Below, piece after piece: positions 5,866 to 12,092 of a stretch of DNA of 12,092 nucleotides. The notes below the pieces were generated by a model. It searched no databases. It had not been told where the DNA came from and worked only from the letters and a program-made list of their open reading frames with translations. Origin of the DNA: Candidatus Bathyarchaeota archaeon (GTDB lineage Archaea > Thermoproteota > Bathyarchaeia > TCS64); the NCBI GenBank assembly GCA_016934355.1, contig JAFGTA010000055.1, forward strand, positions 1 through 12,092, read 5' to 3'. Both the position numbers and the translations under genes were made by a program. Positions within the stretch are counted from its first letter, which is position 1. Each line of letters begins with the position of its first letter.

Positions 5866-6216
5866 TCAGCCTATTATTTCCATTATTTTATCGATGAACC
5901 CCAGAGCCCATTCGAGTGCTTGGGCTGCCTCATCCCCCGAAGTTATATCGTATTCCTCGTAGACGACCCGATGCCTCTTCCTCCTCAGACGATCCAATAT
6001 ACCCGTGAACCGCAGCATCTCCCCGTCGCTGGACACCGCCTCCATGAACCTGACGACCGCCGCGTGCCCCTCGGAGCTAGACGGTCTATACCCTCTGCTT
6101 AGCATCAGCGCCCTCGCGGCGCCCAGCATGGCGGTGTACGAGACGGTTAGAGACCAGTCATACTCGCGGTTGTCGAGCAGTGTCTCCGATGTTTTCAGGT
6201 CCCTCCGAGCCTTCAC
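5866..6216 (-). CDS. HEPN domain protein (UPF0332-type), putative toxin of an MNT-HEPN pair
   Basis: A 116-residue all-helical protein. The segment YDWSLTVSYTAMLGAARALMLSRGY (residues 19-43) and the basic stretch around 76-86 (RLRRKRHRVVY) are typical of HEPN proteins paired with nucleotidyltransferases. R76 and H82 fit the R-x(4-6)-H ribonuclease motif, and Y86 follows four residues later; in the studied HepT toxin a tyrosine near this motif is AMPylated by its partner. Known HEPN toxins cleave RNA, so toxin function is inferred from family and context. The start is GTG with a GAGAGG Shine-Dalgarno-like site five bases upstream, and it begins 21 bases after the antitoxin stop. Confidence 0.8.
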   Translation of the reverse strand: MKARRDLKTSETLLDNREYDWSLTVSYTAMLGAARALMLSRGYRPSSSEGHAAVVRFMEAVSSDGEMLRFTGILDRLRRKRHRVVYEEYDITSGDEAAQALEWALGFIDKIMEIIG

Positions 6217-6237
6217 GAGTGCCTCTCGACGACCCGT

Positions 6238-6849
6238 TCATCCACTCGGACCCTGCTTATGACCCGCCGCCTTAACAGCTCCTCTAAACTCGTCCTCGCT
6301 CCCCACCAGCATGATCAAAGGCTTCTCCACGATATCCAGAAGAAGGTGGTGCCCAGCCTTTGCTTTTTCCCGGAACTCATCTTCGCCCCACAGCATGTAG
6401 TTCACATCTCTTCCTGTGTCTTCCTCGATCCTCTTCGCAGCGGACAGAAGCAGCTCCTCGTCCAGGTTCCCGATCACCATGAGGTCGATGTCACTTCCCT
6501 CGGCGTACTCTCCGCTAGCCATGGAGCCGAAGACCAGCATGAACAGGATGCCGTCTTTACTGGATATCTTCTCCAAGATCATGTGTGATACGCCGGTGGT
6601 CTTGAGCACCATGTTCCTGAGGTCGCTGAGGTACGGTAGACCCATGTTGACGTGGATGACCGTGATTTTTCCTCTCTTCTCCAGCGTTATTATCCCAAGC
6701 TCGGCGAGGTTCCCTATCTCCCTGTAGACCATCCCGTAGGGTATGCCCAGCTCTCTCGACAGTTCTCGGATGTAGAAGGCTCGCATGGGATTCATCACTA
6801 GCTCGGTGATCACCCGTACCCTGGTTTTCGAGCCGAACAGTTTATCCAT
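6238..6849 (-). CDS. HTH-nucleotidyltransferase (MNT) protein, putative antitoxin and autoregulator
   Basis: A 203-residue two-domain protein. Residues 1-70 form a winged helix-turn-helix (IRELSRELGIPYGMVYREI as recognition region, wing at KRGKITVIHVN). Residues 95-190 form a minimal nucleotidyltransferase with GS at 108-109, exactly ten residues, then DID at 120-122: the GSx10DxD signature of MntA-type antitoxins. D148 may be the third acidic residue. MntA enzymes inactivate HEPN toxins by AMPylation. The fused DNA-binding domain, with the repeated operator over its own promoter, suggests it also controls the operon. It is the first gene of the pair with HEPN. The ATG at 6849 fits the TATA element near 6868-6877. 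Confidence 0.85.
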   Translation of the reverse strand: MDKLFGSKTRVRVITELVMNPMRAFYIRELSRELGIPYGMVYREIGNLAELGIITLEKRGKITVIHVNMGLPYLSDLRNMVLKTTGVSHMILEKISSKDGILFMLVFGSMASGEYAEGSDIDLMVIGNLDEELLLSAAKRIEEDTGRDVNYMLWGEDEFREKAKAGHHLLLDIVEKPLIMLVGSEDEFRGAVKAAGHKQGPSG

Positions 6850-6856
6850 TTACTAG

Positions 6857-6887
6857 GTCATATTATCTATTAATTATGTCATATTAT
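6857..6887 (-). promoter_or_regulatory. MNT-HEPN promoter with paired 10-bp operator repeats
   Basis: GTCATATTAT occurs perfectly at 6857-6866 and 6878-6887, a 21-bp period equal to two helical turns, so both face the same side of DNA. Between them, minus-strand ATAATTAATA (6868-6877) is the best TATA box, about 24 bases before the ATG at 6849. A repressor bound to both repeats would block TATA and upstream factor sites. Confidence 0.6.
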
Positions 6888-6915
6888 ACTTTTTTGATGT
6901 CAATGTAACGGTATA

Positions 6916-6964
6916 GCCTGAACGTCTACATTACCCAGAACGTTCAAAGCGGTCTACTTCAGGC
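6916..6964. repeat. Overlapping inverted repeats between divergent promoters
   Basis: GCCTGAA (6916-6922) is inverted as TTCAGGC (6958-6964), and TGAACGT (6919-6925) as ACGTTCA (6940-6946). They lie between the MNT promoter and the promoter of the phosphotransferase gene, so they may be protein-binding sites. Confidence 0.35.
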
Positions 6965-7030
6965 ATCCTCCCAACCAGCATCACGAAAGGAAACCAACTA
7001 ACATCATGTGATTATGATAGCTGAGTCCCA

Positions 7031-7038
7031 CTTATAAC
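7031..7038 (+). promoter_or_regulatory. TATA box of the phosphotransferase gene
   Basis: CTTATAAC is centred about 26 bases before the ATG at 7061, indicating a leaderless transcript. An ATCAT/ATGAT inverted repeat (7003-7018) lies just upstream. Confidence 0.6.
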
Positions 7039-7060
7039 GGGCTAACAGGGATTCCACCAC

Positions 7061-8071
7061 ATGGCCCCCAACTTGGAACAGCAGCTAACAGACTATCTGC
7101 AAACGCTGTACTCAGACCAAGCCGACTTAGCCATCACCGAGATGGGCGAGATCAACATGGGCTGGGAGACAGAGCTCCACACACTGAAGGTACGCTCAAC
7201 GAGGCAGGGGGAGACAGTCGACAAAGACATGGTGCTCCGCGTGTTCTCAGGCGGCAGCGCCCAGAGAAAGTCCCGGAAGGAGTACATGGTAATGAGGAGG
7301 CTGCGTGAGGAGGGCTACCCGGTGCCCGAGGTCTACGACCACGACACTGGCAAGGCGATTGGGAAGTCGTTCATCCTCATGGAGCGGGTCATCGGAGACA
7401 CTCTCGACCAGAGGTACATGGAGGACGCCGCGGCGCCCGAGGAGGGTGTGCGGCTCCTCATGCAATTGTTCGTGGAGCTCCACAGGCTGGACGCCTCACC
7501 GTTCAGGGACATCCCCGGAATGGGGGGAGCCGACGACTCCGTGGACTCGTCCCTCCGCTGGTACCGCGAGTTAGCTGAGGATGAAGCCAAATGGATTCTT
7601 CCCGTGGTCGAGTGGCTTGAGGGGAGGAGCCCAGGTGTAGACCCCGCGGCGCCCTCCGTGCTGCACATGGACTACCACGGCATGAACGTCATGCTCTGGG
7701 GCGACGGCACACCGACGGTCATCGACTGGAGCGCAGCCAAGATAGGGGACTACAGGGAGGACCTCGCCTGGTCGCTCCTACTCTACACGACCTTCGGCGG
7801 AGACGCTTACAGACCCATGATACTGAACCAGTACCAGAGAATATCAGGAAGAGAGACCAAAGACATCAGGTTCTTCGAGGTTCTCGCCGCCCTCAGAAGG
7901 GTAACAGACCTCGCGCTGACCGTCAAGGGCTCAGGCGGGGCAGGGCTGAAGCCGGGCGCCGCCGAGCTGATGCGTACGCATATAGAACATTATCGGAGGG
8001 TCCATGACTTCCTTGAGGCGAGGACTGGGCTCAGGCTAGCCGAGTTCGACTCGTTGATCGAGTCGATGTGA
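7061..8071 (+). CDS. APH-fold phosphotransferase family protein
   Basis: A 336-residue kinase-like protein of the aminoglycoside phosphotransferase fold. The N-lobe includes the strand with VLRVF (58-62, a basic residue at the ATP-contacting position) and the helix KEYMVMRRLREEGYPVPEVY (73-92). The catalytic loop is H202-x-D204-x4-N209, and the metal-binding element is IDW (221-223), followed by DYREDLAW (230-237). Length is normal for the family, which phosphorylates small hydroxylated compounds such as sugars, choline, homoserine or antibiotics. The substrate cannot be read from the sequence. It is a single leaderless gene, convergent with the short gene at 8090 with only 18 bases between stops. 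Confidence 0.85.
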   Translation: MAPNLEQQLTDYLQTLYSDQADLAITEMGEINMGWETELHTLKVRSTRQGETVDKDMVLRVFSGGSAQRKSRKEYMVMRRLREEGYPVPEVYDHDTGKAIGKSFILMERVIGDTLDQRYMEDAAAPEEGVRLLMQLFVELHRLDASPFRDIPGMGGADDSVDSSLRWYRELAEDEAKWILPVVEWLEGRSPGVDPAAPSVLHMDYHGMNVMLWGDGTPTVIDWSAAKIGDYREDLAWSLLLYTTFGGDAYRPMILNQYQRISGRETKDIRFFEVLAALRRVTDLALTVKGSGGAGLKPGAAELMRTHIEHYRRVHDFLEARTGLRLAEFDSLIESM

Positions 8072-8089
8072 TAGACAGCGCAGCGTGGA

Positions 8090-8284
8090 CTATCTTTCCA
8101 GCAGACGCAGGTCCCTTATCTTAGTGAGGCTCGGTGATAGCCTGCGCTCGTTTCTCTCAAGCTGTTCGGCCATGTAGCTGAACCAGTTGTCCACCTGGAA
8201 CTTTTCGCCTACGACGTCCACGATGTCAAGCTCATCGGGGAACAGCACCGCGTCCTCTGACGCCGTCAAATGTTTAGACTCCAT
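8090..8284 (-). CDS. Short acidic hypothetical protein
   Basis: I do not recognise this 64-residue protein. It starts MESKHLTASEDAVLFPDELD, has an acidic first half (DELDIVDVV), an aromatic DNWFSYM segment and a basic end rich in Arg and Leu. No membrane segment or cysteines are seen. The frame is open to a GTG at 8329 (79 residues) and an ATG at 8305, but I chose 8284. A CATATAC-like TATA element at 8314-8320 would start transcription near 8290, and GGTGA precedes the ATG. If the start were upstream, the TATA element would lie inside the gene. Coding status rests on the open frame and promoter fit only. Confidence 0.5.
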   Translation of the reverse strand: MESKHLTASEDAVLFPDELDIVDVVGEKFQVDNWFSYMAEQLERNERRLSPSLTKIRDLRLLER

Positions 8285-8348
8285 CTCATCACCTGAATCT
8301 AGCATACGAAAGTCATATACAAAGAACACAGTGGAACGATCATTTCAA

Positions 8349-8378
8349 CCCGGGCAAAGGCCCGGGGCACAGCTTTTT
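8349..8378 (+). terminator. GC-rich hairpin with U5 tract
   Basis: CCCGGGC (8349-8355), loop AAAG and GCCCGGG (8360-8366) form a perfect 7-bp stem, and five T follow at 8374-8378 after a short CACAGC spacer. It resembles an intrinsic terminator on the plus strand, though the nearest plus-strand gene ends at 8071. It may insulate the divergent genes at 8284 and 8434, or act in the leader region. Confidence 0.45.
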
Positions 8379-8433
8379 ACCTATAATTAACCCTTATTTA
8401 TCCAAAAAAACATTAACATATCGATAGCGACCG

Positions 8434-9009
8434 ATGACTGAGGCACATCACCGTTTCCTAGGAAAAGATGAGTGGCGACACTGGCTGAGCATGAACCACG
8501 CCGCTGAGAACGAGGCATGGGTAGTGATCCAGAAGGTCAAGTCACCGAACCAGGGACTACGCTACGAGGAAGCCGTCGACGAGGCCATGTGCCACGGCTG
8601 GATCGACGGAAAGATGAGGCGCCTCAACGACCACGAGTTCACCCAGCGCTTCAGCCCGAGGAGGCCGAGGAGCGTGTGGAGCCTCATCAACCGGGACCGC
8701 GCCGAGAGGCTCATCTCCGAGGGTAGGATGACGGAGCCGGGGCTCGCGGCGGTGGAGGAGGCGAAGAGGAACGGCAGATGGGAGAAGGCGTACACCTCCC
8801 GTGAGCCGCCGGAGATGCCGGGCGACCTCCTAGAGGCTCTGAAAGCCAACGAGGCGGCGCACAGGAACTTTACTGCGTTCCCCAACTCGGCGCGGCTCAT
8901 GTACATACACTGGATAAACGATGCTAAGAGACCCGAGACACGGGCGAGGCGGATCAGGCGGGTGGTCGAACGGGCTGAGCAGGGCAAGAGGCCCGGCATA
9001 GACATGTAG
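8434..9009 (+). CDS. YdeI/OmpD-associated family protein
   Basis: A 191-residue protein with the hallmark of this family: DEWRHWLSMNH near the start, YEEAVDEAMCHGWIDGK (residues 44-60), then FTQRFSPRRPRSVWSLINRDRAERLISEGRMTEPGLAAVEEAK (69-111). The C-terminal part (about 120-185) has the family's helical region with FTAFPNSARLMYIHWINDAKRPETRARRI. The biochemical role of the family is poorly known; bacterial members have been linked to peptide or bacteriocin tolerance. No signal peptide is visible, so it is cytoplasmic. A TATA-like TTATTTAT (8394-8401) would give a leader of about ten bases. The flavoprotein gene follows after 46 bases and could be co-transcribed. Confidence 0.85.
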   Translation: MTEAHHRFLGKDEWRHWLSMNHAAENEAWVVIQKVKSPNQGLRYEEAVDEAMCHGWIDGKMRRLNDHEFTQRFSPRRPRSVWSLINRDRAERLISEGRMTEPGLAAVEEAKRNGRWEKAYTSREPPEMPGDLLEALKANEAAHRNFTAFPNSARLMYIHWINDAKRPETRARRIRRVVERAEQGKRPGIDM

Positions 9010-9055
9010 CAGCCCCTCGAAACCCTCAAATCACGATAAACCTCATCTCTCAGCC

Positions 9056-9631
9056 ATGGTCAAGGTTCTGGGGCTCATGGGGAGCCCACGAATAGAAAGT
9101 AACACAGAGACATCGCTGCAGATGTGCCTGAAGGCCGCCGAGGAGGCAGGCGCCGACACCGAGATGGTGAGGCTCATCGAGAAGAGGCTTGAGACATGCT
9201 ACGGCTGCAAGGCGTGCAAGACGACGGGCGTGTGCAGGGTGGAAGACGACTTCATGGAAGTCTTCACCAAGATGAGGGACGCCGACGCCGTCATCATCGC
9301 GTCGCCCAGCTACTGCGAGTCAGTCACAGCCCCTGTGAAGGCCCTTATGGACAGGGCCGCCTACTACAACATCATGGCGCTTGACAGGTCGGCGTTCACA
9401 GGCAAGCCCGGCGGAGCCATAGCCGTCACGGCCCGCACGGGAGCCGCCACCGTTTGGTCACAGATAATCATATTCCTCCTGTCCCACAGGTTCATCGTGC
9501 CGGGGATAGCCAGCATTCCCAACACCGTGGGGATCGAGAAGGGAGACGTGTTGAACGACGCGGAGGGGCTCGGGAAGGTGAGGGAGCTCGGCAGGGCCGT
9601 CACTGAGCTAGCGTTCAAGCTGAAAGCCTGA
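9056..9631 (+). CDS. Iron-sulfur flavoprotein / NADPH-dependent FMN reductase family (second copy)
   Basis: A 191-residue flavodoxin-fold protein starting VLGLMGSPRIESNTET (residues 4-19), the strand and FMN-phosphate loop. Cysteines C48, C51, C54 and C60 (C-x2-C-x2-C-x5-C) match the compact 4Fe-4S motif and spacing known for methanogen Isf. ASPSYCESVTAPVKALMDRA (100-119) is the second flavin-binding signature. It should carry electrons between reduced ferredoxin or NAD(P)H and an acceptor. It differs clearly in sequence and last cysteine interval from the copy at 3329, so the two are not recent duplicates. It lies 46 bases after the YdeI-like gene on the same strand with no strong promoter between. 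Confidence 0.85.
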   Translation: MVKVLGLMGSPRIESNTETSLQMCLKAAEEAGADTEMVRLIEKRLETCYGCKACKTTGVCRVEDDFMEVFTKMRDADAVIIASPSYCESVTAPVKALMDRAAYYNIMALDRSAFTGKPGGAIAVTARTGAATVWSQIIIFLLSHRFIVPGIASIPNTVGIEKGDVLNDAEGLGKVRELGRAVTELAFKLKA

Positions 9632-9649
9632 CGCACACGGATCGATGCG

Positions 9650-9657
9650 CATATAAT
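9650..9657 (+). promoter_or_regulatory. TATA box of the YchF gene
   Basis: CATATAAT is a good TATA match. A start site about 27 bases downstream falls near 9680, exactly at the GAGGGGTGA ribosome-binding site, giving a leader of about ten bases that carries the site. Confidence 0.6.
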
Positions 9658-9680
9658 GGTTGCCGCCCAACCATTCAGTG

Positions 9681-9688
9681 AGGGGTGA
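9681..9688 (+). promoter_or_regulatory. Shine-Dalgarno site deciding the YchF start
   Basis: AGGGGTGA matches the archaeal anti-Shine-Dalgarno (GGTGA core at 9684-9688). Two ATGs follow at once; the second, at 9692, has the better spacing. Confidence 0.5.
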
Positions 9689-9691
9689 ATG

Positions 9692-10903
9692 ATGCTAACA
9701 TTCGCCATCGTAGGCAAGACCAACGTGGGCAAGACCACCCTCTTCAACGCGGCGACTCTCCTAAACGCCGAGATAAGCAACTACCCATTCACAACGAAGG
9801 AGCCCACGGGGGGAACAGCCTACGTCTGCGACGTATGCGTCTGCAAGGAGCTAGACGTAGTAGACAACCCCCAGAACAGCGCCTGCATAGACGGCTGGCG
9901 CTATATCCCCATAAGGATCATAGACGTCCCCGGCCTCATCAAGGACGCGTGGACAGGCCGCGGCCTCGGCAACAGGTTCCTTTCGGCCATAGGTCAGGCC
10001 GACGCCCTCATCCACGTCGTCGACGCCTCAGGCAGCGTGGACGAGGAGGGCGAGATAAGCCAGCCTGGAAGCGGTAACCCCGTGCAGGACCTCATGGACA
10101 TCGAGATGGAGATCGAGCTCTGGATCAGCCACATCATAGACCGCAACAAGCAGATGATCACAAGGGAGACAGAGAAGACCAGCCTCCCGGAGGCACTCAA
10201 CAAGGCACTCACGGGCATAAAGACCAGAACGCCCCACATAGTTGAAGCCCTGGGGAAGGCCAACCTGACGGACAAGGGAATTGACCACTGGAGCCCGGAG
10301 GAGACTCTCGACTTAGCCTCTCAGTTGCTACCCGTCACTAAGCCCACCCTCATAATCGCCAACAAGATGGACCTCCCAACAGCCGAGGAAAACCTGGAGA
10401 AGCTCCACGACTACTACAACGAGGGACTCGTCGCCGCCAGCTCCGCGGAAGCCGAGCTAGCCCTCCGCCGCGCGGACAAGAGCGGCCTAATCAGCTACGC
10501 CCCCGGTCACGAGAAGTTCACGGTTATAGACGAGGACAGGCTGACCTTGGAGCAGAGGAAGGCTATTGACTACATCGAGAACAGGGTCCTCTACAAGTAC
10601 ATGCGCACGGGCATCCAGCAGGCCCTCAACACCCTCGCCTTCAAGCTGCTGAAACGTAACATGGTGTACCCCGTCAGCGACGAATCCCGGTACAGCGATA
10701 AACACGGCAACGTGCTCCCGGACGCCCACCTCATGACGGACGACGCGACCCCTATGGACCTAGCGAGAGAAGTCCACACGAGGCTCGCCGAGAACTATGT
10801 GCTAGCCATCGACGCCCGCACAGGCCTGAGGCTACCCAAAGACTACACCCTACGCCACCGCGACGTAGTCAAGATCATGACCCAGAAACGAGCCAAAAAG
10901 TAG
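9692..10903 (+). CDS. YchF/Obg-family translation-associated GTPase, archaeal type
   Basis: A 403-residue P-loop NTPase with a C-terminal TGS domain; counting from the alternative ATG at 9689 it is 404. Motifs in that numbering: GKTNVGKTT (9-17, Walker A), DVPGL (79-83, Walker B/G3), NKMD (225-228, guanine specificity, as in archaeal rather than bacterial YchF) and SSA near 251 (G5). The family signature RGLGNRFLSAIGQADALIHVVDASG follows Walker B. Residues 320-400 form the TGS domain ending in TGLRLPKDYTLRHRDVVKI. YchF proteins bind ribosomes and act in translation or stress control. A cysteine set at C47, C50, C52 and C66 could bind a metal. The promoter at 9650 and a strong ribosome-binding site precede it. 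Its length is normal for archaea. Confidence 0.93.
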   Translation: MLTFAIVGKTNVGKTTLFNAATLLNAEISNYPFTTKEPTGGTAYVCDVCVCKELDVVDNPQNSACIDGWRYIPIRIIDVPGLIKDAWTGRGLGNRFLSAIGQADALIHVVDASGSVDEEGEISQPGSGNPVQDLMDIEMEIELWISHIIDRNKQMITRETEKTSLPEALNKALTGIKTRTPHIVEALGKANLTDKGIDHWSPEETLDLASQLLPVTKPTLIIANKMDLPTAEENLEKLHDYYNEGLVAASSAEAELALRRADKSGLISYAPGHEKFTVIDEDRLTLEQRKAIDYIENRVLYKYMRTGIQQALNTLAFKLLKRNMVYPVSDESRYSDKHGNVLPDAHLMTDDATPMDLAREVHTRLAENYVLAIDARTGLRLPKDYTLRHRDVVKIMTQKRAKK

Positions 10904-10987
10904 CTGAAAAAAATTACGATATAACCCATTACAGGTCATATCCCGGGACCAGATAAACCCAAATCCACCAAGAGCCAACTCTATACC

Positions 10988-11491
10988 GTGAATGAGACTA
11001 CCCTCATAGCGACGAGGCTGCGACAGACCTTCAACAAGGCTGAGACCTACGGCCCCACGCTGTCCGAAGGCGCGTTCCACGGACCCTCGCTGCTCCAGAC
11101 CCTCGAAGGCGCAGACCACGTAGAGGCGTCGGCGCGCCCCCTGCCGGGCAGGCACACCATCTGGGAGCTGGTCAACCACTGCCGTTACTGGATGAAGGCA
11201 ATAGACGAGACGCTGAGAGGGCACCCCATGCCTGACATAGAGCACATGGAAGACTGGCCGGAGACAGGGAAAACGGAGGAGGAGTGGCGCAGAGACCTCG
11301 ACAGGCTGAACGAGACTTTCAACGGCCTCCTAGAGACCGCCGAAGGGCTCCACGAGAAACAGCTGGACTCAACAGCTACTAGCATGTTCCACGGCGCAGA
11401 GTTCAAGATATCCTACAGGAAGATGCTGCACGGAGCCTACGACCACAACCTCTACCACGCCGGCCAGATATCCATCCTACGGAGAAAATGA
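10988..11491 (+). CDS. DinB-like four-helix metal-binding protein
   Basis: A 167-residue all-helical protein. H64 in HTIWELVNHCRYW and the pair H153/H157 in DHNLYHAGQISILRR form the three-histidine metal site of the DinB/YfiT superfamily, and the closing YHAGQI is its clearest signature. Members are usually thiol-dependent metalloenzymes or of unknown role. The substrate is not evident. The start is GTG, and AGATAAAC about 33 bases upstream is a possible TATA element. Its last 15 bases overlap the 3' end of the convergent gene ending at 11477, so transcripts from the two sides must run into each other. Confidence 0.85.
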   Translation: MNETTLIATRLRQTFNKAETYGPTLSEGAFHGPSLLQTLEGADHVEASARPLPGRHTIWELVNHCRYWMKAIDETLRGHPMPDIEHMEDWPETGKTEEEWRRDLDRLNETFNGLLETAEGLHEKQLDSTATSMFHGAEFKISYRKMLHGAYDHNLYHAGQISILRRK

Positions 11492-12092
11492 GACGCCCCT
11501 GGAGAACCCTATAATCCTTCTCCCCGTGCTCGGATCGACCACGTCGAATCCCTCCGCCTCAATGAAAGCCGCCAGAAACTCCTCGAACGCGACCGCCTGA
11601 GAGACGTTCGCCTTATCCAACTCGAACCCCAGCCGGAGCGACGATTCCTCGCCGAGGCTGAACTTCATCACGAATGGAAGGTTTCTATGCTCTGTGGAGA
11701 AGACGAGGTCGCCATCCACATCGATGAGCCGGGGCAGCACGGACTCCATGGATACACCCGCCGGAGTCACCAGGTTGATTGGCAGAGTCTTACGCGAAGG
11801 TGTAAGCTCGCCTTCATCGGTGAAGAACCTCAGGTCGTCGACGCTGTAACTCGCGTCAACCCTGTAGCCGAGGCTTACCCTCGGCTTGTCCCTTCTCCAG
11901 CCTCTAATGGACTCGGCTAGCTTACTCACCGACCCGTCTGCGGTGTGCCGCCCGAGGACGCGGGTGAGGTACCGCACCTTCTCGTCGATGAAGACTGTGA
12001 GATCGCTGAGTCGTTCACTGTCGAAAACGTAGACGTTGTACTGAGACCCGAGGGCGCCCAGCATGCTCCTCTGCTCAGGGTCGAACCCGCCG
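11477..12092 (-). CDS. Unrecognised protein, 5' part outside the window
   Basis: The frame is open to the window's right edge. An ATG at 12064 would give 195 residues, but the upstream codons (FDPEQRS before that Met) read as natural protein, so the gene is probably longer and partial here. Visible features: YNVYVFDSERLSDLTVFIDEKVRYL (helix-forming after a strand), several mixed strands (RVSLGYRVDASYSVDDLRFF; LPFVMKFSLGEESSLRLGFEL) and a C-terminal AVAFEEFLAAFIEAEGFDVVD. No membrane segment, cysteine pair or catalytic motif is evident. I cannot assign a family. It overlaps the DinB-like gene by 15 bases, tail to tail. Confidence 0.65.
   Translation of the reverse strand, partial: GGFDPEQRSMLGALGSQYNVYVFDSERLSDLTVFIDEKVRYLTRVLGRHTADGSVSKLAESIRGWRRDKPRVSLGYRVDASYSVDDLRFFTDEGELTPSRKTLPINLVTPAGVSMESVLPRLIDVDGDLVFSTEHRNLPFVMKFSLGEESSLRLGFELDKANVSQAVAFEEFLAAFIEAEGFDVVDPSTGRRIIGFSRGVSFSP

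Noticed and set aside
7061..8071. Antibiotic-resistance gene (aminoglycoside phosphotransferase), together with the bleomycin-like VOC gene
   Set aside because: The folds match, but both families are broad and mostly act on metabolites. Nothing here shows a drug substrate or a resistance island.

Overview
The window looks like a chromosomal stretch from an archaeon. The evidence is a YchF-type GTPase with the archaeal NKxD guanine-specificity motif and TGS tail, TATA-like boxes about 26 bases upstream of several start codons (leaderless transcripts), Shine-Dalgarno-like sites mainly where a leader exists or a gene is internal to an operon, and poly-U rather than classical terminators. Two flavoproteins with the compact four-cysteine motif of archaeal iron-sulfur flavoproteins fit this. 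I cannot fix the lineage; Bathyarchaeia-like or Asgard-like lineages are a guess only. Apart from the AT-rich left 1.9 kb, the genes are GC-rich by eye.

Left region (1-1940) is compositionally different and AT-rich. It holds a membrane-anchored protein with a PepSY-like C-terminus and a small leaderless four-cysteine protein. Three copies of a direct repeat starting ACTCCCTGMGC sit at 1, 1346 and 1916, so each gene lies between two copies. The third copy overlaps the 3' end of the next gene. This cassette-like arrangement is one of the two most unusual patterns here.

Middle-left (1929-5396) holds single-gene units: a VOC/bleomycin-resistance-like protein, a PNPOx-like split-barrel flavoprotein, an iron-sulfur flavoprotein and a membrane-anchored right-handed beta-helix protein. 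They are separated by AT-rich spacers with hairpins, U-tracts and short repeats.

Centre (5397-6900) holds a two-gene toxin-antitoxin unit, an HTH-nucleotidyltransferase (MNT) followed by a HEPN protein. Its promoter carries two perfect 10-bp direct repeats 21 bp apart on either side of the TATA box, a likely autoregulatory operator. Downstream lies an unlisted 34-codon gene for a single-span membrane peptide and a tRNA T-arm-like hairpin.

Right region (7061-12092) holds an APH-fold phosphotransferase, a short acidic hypothetical protein, a YdeI/OmpD-associated family protein, a second iron-sulfur flavoprotein, YchF, a DinB-like protein and the 3' part of an unrecognised gene that runs off the right edge. 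Most are simple housekeeping or accessory genes with their own promoters. Apart from the MNT-HEPN pair I see no multi-gene pathway. No complete RNA gene, IS element or CRISPR array was found.
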